Positions 60,043 through 64,000 of a DNA stretch of 64,000 bases are shown here, piece after piece (position 1 is the stretch's first letter; each line of letters begins with the position of its first letter). The notes below the pieces were generated by a model. The model saw only the letters and a list, made by a program, of their open reading frames with translations, did no database searches and was not told where the DNA came from. The stretch is from the NCBI GenBank assembly GCA_023101725.1, contig JALJCO010001245.1:327854-391853 (forward strand), written 5' to 3'. A program made the position numbers and the translations under genes. The DNA comes from Atherinomorus stipes (taxonomy: Eukaryota; Chordata; Actinopteri; Atheriniformes; Atherinidae).

Positions 60043-60790
60043 GGCGGTGGTGGCTGCGCCGTGCGGAATGAATGGATGGAATAGTGTTCTGATTCTAAGC
60101 CGGACAGATGGACTTGACAGAAATGGTTGCTGAACCAGAATCTAGTTGCCAATTTCCTTTTCTCAGTGAAAGAGCGGATCCAGAGGTGAGGCAGTTGATT
60201 GCAGTCCAAGTTGGAAGTAGTCTGGAACTGGTTCTTAAGGGCTGAGGTGTGAATACAATTCAAACAGATAAATGGGGAAGAGATTCCGAGTTGATCTGTT
60301 TTTCTTGTAAGCGTGAATACGAGACAGTCAGGTGAGTAGCAGATGTCTGAGAGGCAGGGGTGAAAAGGAGTTGAAAATGGACGTTGTAGGTGCAAAATTC
60401 AGAGGATCATAGGATGCCAAAATGACTGCTTCCAAGGTCTGATCAATGGTAGAACAGTTTCCTGGTCGTAACGTGTTAATGCAGAGGTGGAGAAAGTCCA
60501 GCGTGAGAGGAAGGTGTATCGTTGTCGGAGCTGCCTCTCGTTTTCGAAGTCTGTTTAAGAGCCTGGTGACATGACAATGAGTGAAAGATGGACACGAAGA
60601 GCCAAGCAAGAGCCGACAGAAGAATATACCGGAAAGGTAAGTGTGGATAGTGGAACAGAGAATTCTTTGGAAAGAGAAAATACAGGCGATGTAACTGTAA
60701 AGTGTGGTAATGTCAAACTGAGGGAAGCGAGTTAATAGACAGAATGATACGTTTTGAAACTGTTCCAGCCGGTGAGGTAGGCTGAGAGTA
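59853..60790 (-). pseudogene. DIRS tyrosine recombinase, frame-broken
   Basis: Minus-strand reading from about 60790 downward shows YLTGWNSFKTYHSVY, then in another frame LRKREAAPTTIHLPLTLDFL and TLEAVILASY (60328-60609), then HPCLSDICYSPDCLVFTLTR with KTDQ and KLATRFWF, EHYSIHSFR (59853-60395). These correspond in order to the N-terminal DNA-binding part, the catalytic core and the H-x-x-R box of fish DIRS recombinases. The C-terminal GAATTA and GRWS-type segment with the catalytic Tyr region survives only in fragments (LLRRWS, stop, QAY). It would have joined circular cDNA to the genome; it is not functional here. Confidence 0.7.
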
Positions 60791-60879
60791 TGCCTGGAGC
60801 GAGACTGTCAAGGATGGCTTCACTTGAGGCAACAGACAGTGAATTGTGATCTTACTGAAGATGGTTGGTGAATGGAGGG

Positions 60880-61470
60880 ACTGGAGTCTGGTGTTGGTCT
60901 GATTCAGAGCTAATACTTGTTAAGAGGCTCGGAATGTAGGCAGCTCTGAGGAGGAACTGGTGCTGTGCTGAGATCAAGACGAGTATGCGAATGGGCTGTA
61001 TGATCATAAGGGAACGGGAATGGCCTTGTAGGTGACATTGACTGCAGTGGAATCGTCAGAATGAATTAGGATTGACCTACAGGACCATTTATGACCCCAG
61101 AGAATGGCGGCTATAATGATGGGGTACTGCAGGTAAAGAGCACAACACCGAAGCTGAATCGAGAAGTTTGAAGTCGGAGCCAATGCGCATGGCATAAGCG
61201 AGATGACCCATGAGGGCTGCCGTTGTGTGCATTCATCCACCAGCACGTAGTTGGAGAGGAGACTCGAGATGTGCTTGACCTTTTCCAGAGGCAAGGAGGT
61301 CTGAAAGGAAAAGGAGTTGAGGGTGATCCCCAAAAGAAAAGTAAGATGCCGGGCCACGAAGTCAGGCGACGGTCCCGGGAGCGGCATGCGAGACCCCGAC
61401 AGCTGAGCAAAAGCGAAAGAAGGGTACAATAACAGCACCAAGTCAACATAGTGACCCGCCAAAACCAGGA
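60880..61470 (-). pseudogene. DIRS reverse transcriptase / RNase H, fragment
   Basis: The minus-strand frame contains HYVDLVLLLYPSF at about 61422-61456, a damaged YxDD polymerase box. FLLGITLNSFSFQTSLPLEK follows, covering 61321-61345 at its start, which is the conserved strand after the active site. The RNase H part shows YPIIIAAILWGHKWSCRSIL and HSDDSTAVNV (61040-61120). A downstream frame then holds LISAQHQFLLRAAYIPSL and TPVPPF before the recombinase. The upstream fingers of the polymerase are not recognisable. The 430-codon frame at 61004-62296 is mostly GC-rich sequence fused by chance to this remnant. Confidence 0.7.
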
Positions 61471-62519
61471 GACAGGAGCCACCGGGATGCAGGGCAGAGA
61501 CGGGCGGCTGGATGGGTGGCATGGCGGTAGCCGGCTGTGAGACCCAGGACAGCCAGAAGCAATTTGCACAAAAAAAAGGGGCAGAAGCAGGGAGAGGGGC
61601 AGAGAGGGAACAAGGAAGAAATGAGCCAGAACGAAAGGAGGAGAGGGCAGAAAAGCCAGAAAAGGCAGAAAGGGCTGGGGCCCCCGAAGAGGGCAGGAGG
61701 GGCACGGCTGTGGCCGCACCAGAACGCAAGGAGGAAAGGAAGAGGCTGCGGCAGAGCCGGCAACCAAGAAAACACAAGGAATCAGAAGCTGAGAAGAAGC
61801 GACAGCGGCTGTCGGCAGTGCCGTGACGGCCAGAGACGGAAGGGAGGAAAGAAAGGAAGAAATGAGCAGAGAAGGCTCCGTGAAAGACTGAGCAGAAGTG
61901 GAAGCGACACGTTGGCGTATGCCAGACGGGCCAGGCGGAGGCTAATTGTGGGAGGGTGCCCCAGGAGATGGCAGGGGAGAATGGTGGAGCCGGGGAGAAA
62001 GGCAGGGCTGGTACCCGTGGCAGCCCAGTCGGGCGTGTGGCTGAGGGATGTTCAGCGGAGAGTGCGAGCAACCGCCGTGACGGGGGCGTGAATAGACCGG
62101 GGAGAGCGACCGTTGAAGCGGCTGAGAGCTGGAGAGGCTGGCTCAACAGATGCACTGTGAACCGAGGCAGTGAGATCCAGAGTCCAGGAGACCGTGGTGG
62201 GAGACCGTGCCAAGGGTCGTGCATGGCAGACCGTGAGAGACTACGGCATGGAGGCGTGCCCTGGTTGGAGCAGGCAAAGGCCCAATAGGCTAGCAAGAGC
62301 CATCGCAGAACCTGTGGAGGGCCAGAGGAGACCAGCCGACAGAGGCGCCGCTGAGGCGGCGAGTGTGGCCAAAAGGCCGTCAGAGAGGGCCGGGGACAGC
62401 AATGGACCGAGCAGCCACCAGTCCTGGACTAAAGATGGCGGAGAGATGGCATGGGACCCAGATAGAATCGGGAAGGTGGTGATCTGAGGGCTGTGCCGGC
62501 CGTGTCCGTGGCAGAGGGC

Positions 62520-63010
62520 AGCATGTGGCCGAGTGTGAGAGAACGTGGCGAGAAGCTGAGCGGCGGTTGGAGCGGGCGGAGGCCGTAGGCGTGGTAGAGG
62601 GCAGCATGAGGCCCAGTGCGAGAGAACGTGGCGAGAAGCTGAGCAGCGGTTGGAGCGGGTGGAGGCCGTGTCTGTGGCGGAGGCCGTGTCCGTGGTAGAG
62701 GGCCGCACGAGGCCCAGTGCAAGAGAACGTGGCGAGAAGCTGAGCAGCGGTTGGAGCGGGTGGAGGCCGTGTCTGTGGCGGAGGCCGTGTCCGTGGTAGA
62801 GGGCCGTACGAGGCCCAGTGCGAGAGAACGTGGCGAGAAGCTGAGCAGCGGGTGGAGGCAGTGTCTGTGGTAGAGGGCAGCACGTGGCCCAGTGCGAGAG
62901 AACGTGGCGAGCAGCGGCTGGAACGTGTTGAGGCTGTGTCCGTGGTAGAGGGCAGCACGTGGCCCAGTGTGAGAATGCGGTGAGAAGCTGAGCAGCGGTT
63001 GAAGCGGGTG
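62520..63010. repeat. GC-rich minisatellite, about six units of 70-101 bp
   Basis: The core GAGAACGTGGCGAGAAGCTG recurs at about 62541, 62622, 62723 and 62823, with shortened versions near 62903 and 62970. The units differ by internal GGAGGCCGTGTC duplications. High GC and in-phase repetition leave three minus-strand frames open for about 300 codons each. Confidence 0.9.
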
Positions 63011-63109
63011 GAGGCCCTGTTTGGGCAAGAGAAGGCGGCCGCGGCCGGGAAGATGGTCCGACTGCGGTGCGCCACTCGAACGGCGTGGAGGCTGCAGGAC
63101 AGCGGGTCC

Positions 63110-63155
63110 GAGGAGCGAGAAGAGCGAGAAGAGCGAGAAGAGCGAGAAGAGCGGC
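63110..63155. repeat. (GAGCGAGAA)n short tandem array
   Basis: Five near-perfect 9-bp units, AGCGAGAAG type, in the GC-rich 5' part of the DIRS element. Confidence 0.9.
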
Positions 63156-64000
63156 GAAGCCGGCGGCCATGAGGCCCGACCGTGCGAGGAGGAGAGACGA
63201 TCCGTGAACCGAAAGGTGAAGACACGAAATGCGTGGAGTACAGGCGGAGCGTCGGGCCGCGGTTGGAGCGCTGGGAAACTAGTGTCCGAGGAGAGCAGCC
63301 GCCCACAATGGTTGCAATGGACAATCAGCAATGAGGGAACGAGGGCCACCAGCGGGCGAGGAAGATGATGAGAAGCAGCGAACGCAGCAACGGCTGTAAC
63401 GTCGGTAGGTCATCGAGAGAACGAGAAACTGAGTTGATGAGGTGAGCGAGTATTTAAGGCTGCTTGGTGATTAGTGAGATTGGAGGCAGGTGTGGTTGAG
63501 GCGTGGTCCTGCTCCTGAACCTATGTTAATGAATTAACCTCATTTTGTCCATTTTTCTTAATACTAATGGATGATGAAGCGCTAAATACCAAAAATAACG
63601 TTTCCACCCACGTTTCTCTCCGTTGCCTTGAACAGGCTGTGTGCTGCATAAAGCACTGCAATAGGGGATTATCACGCTTACCGGAAGTTCCCGGATTTTG
63701 GCACTTCCTCTTCCGGGCCATGTTAACGACAGCCGTTCCTGCTCTGTTATACTGTTTAAATCGGATAAACTCCAAACATACTCAAGTTTTCATTCTAGAC
63801 TGAAATGATACTAAGGAAGAGGTGGATCAAAGCGATCCCGATTTGCCGCGGTGAATGGCCGAACTTTATAATAAAACACACGCTTGTTTGTCGCTGGTGG
63901 GCACAACACCGGCACTTCACAGCATGCTAGCATTAGCCAGCTAGCGTTTACTGACGTGCTTTACATTGTGCGTCTTAAAACACACAAACATCTGAAAATT

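Larger units (their letters stand above)
59451..63510 (-). mobile_element. DIRS-type tyrosine-recombinase retroelement, degraded
   Basis: The ends carry short inverted repeats: AGGACCACGCCACAAC at 59451-59466 and GTTGAGGCGTGGTCCT at 63495-63510 (15 of 16 match). DIRS elements have inverted termini and no target duplication, which fits. In minus-strand order, a GC-rich 5' part with a minisatellite is followed by fragments of reverse transcriptase, RNase H and tyrosine recombinase. All are broken by stops and frameshifts. The 3' end of the recombinase part is tandemly duplicated. The GC-rich part would be where gag belongs, but I see no gag motif. Confidence 0.75.
59421..64000 (-). mobile_element. 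Copy B of the 23463-type repeat, split by a DIRS insertion, runs off the window
   Basis: From 63660 to the right edge the sequence is the complement of 23600-23940 in the TTAA-type element (copy A), with shared blocks such as ACTTCCTCTTCCGGGCCATG and CCGTTCCTGCTCTGTTATAC. The stretch 63541-63660 matches the fragment at 40658-40770, and 59421-59440 matches 40776-40795. The outer repeat is therefore interrupted between about 59441 and 63520. Its terminal repeat should lie roughly 140 bp beyond the window. Confidence 0.8.

Noticed and set aside
61004..62296. 430-codon minus-strand open frame as an independent gene
   Set aside because: Only the C-terminal part matches RT and RNase H of a DIRS element. 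The rest is GC-rich sequence open in several frames at once, and the polymerase box is damaged.
62520..63010. Possible CRISPR-like repeat-spacer array
   Set aside because: The repeats are contiguous units of 70-101 bp with related interiors. There are no unique spacers, and the genome is eukaryotic.
62241..63349. Three overlapping ~300-codon minus-strand frames
   Set aside because: All three frames are open together because of a high-GC minisatellite, so openness is not evidence of coding.

Overview
The window looks like teleost fish nuclear DNA, probably from a ray-finned fish of the percomorph type; the order is an inference. The evidence is an AT-rich, intron-like background with abundant microsatellites, together with repeat families typical of fish: Tc1 elements, hAT and Harbinger remnants, TTAA-flanked elements, tRNA-derived SINEs, non-LTR tails, and a DIRS tyrosine-recombinase retroelement. 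A PIM-like protein kinase of the type expanded in fish is also present. There are no bacterial operons, rRNA or tRNA genes, or CRISPR arrays.

Only one cellular gene is convincing: an intronless PIM-like Ser/Thr kinase on the minus strand at 36496-37795. Its N-lobe and most of its C-lobe read as one open frame from a start codon bounded by an upstream in-frame stop. The last 32 codons lie in another frame beyond an A10 run. Two short plus-strand stretches with splice signals on both sides (54809-54887 and about 49897-49973) are candidate exons of unidentified genes.

The rest is mostly a graveyard of mobile DNA. From left to right: a Tc1 relic (2016-2720); a nearly full-length Tc1 element whose transposase is broken by a 34-bp deletion, a poly-G run and a 2-bp deletion (4619-6240); a decayed TTAA-type element (6895-7364); a 3'-truncated Tc1 of the same family as the second (14951-15716); a PIF-Harbinger relic with pieces of both of its genes and a nested hAT element with a perfect 8-bp target duplication (16003-18449); a 2.1-kb TTAA-type element (23463-25540); a non-LTR tail duplicated with its TC tract (26964-27298); SINEs (34650-34911 and 53226-53495); a piggyBac-like element with a nested hAT MITE (42818-44493); a run of smaller TTAA and hAT elements (44606-55814); and another Tc1 relic (56035-56520).

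The last 4.6 kb is the most structured part. A DIRS-type retroelement on the minus strand (about 59451-63510), with recognisable reverse transcriptase, RNase H and tyrosine recombinase fragments and short inverted termini, sits inside a second copy of the repeat that also forms the element at 23463-25540. That outer copy runs off the right edge of the window. I see no sign of an undescribed functional system. The most useful leads are the nested DIRS structure, the kinase frameshift and the two candidate exons.
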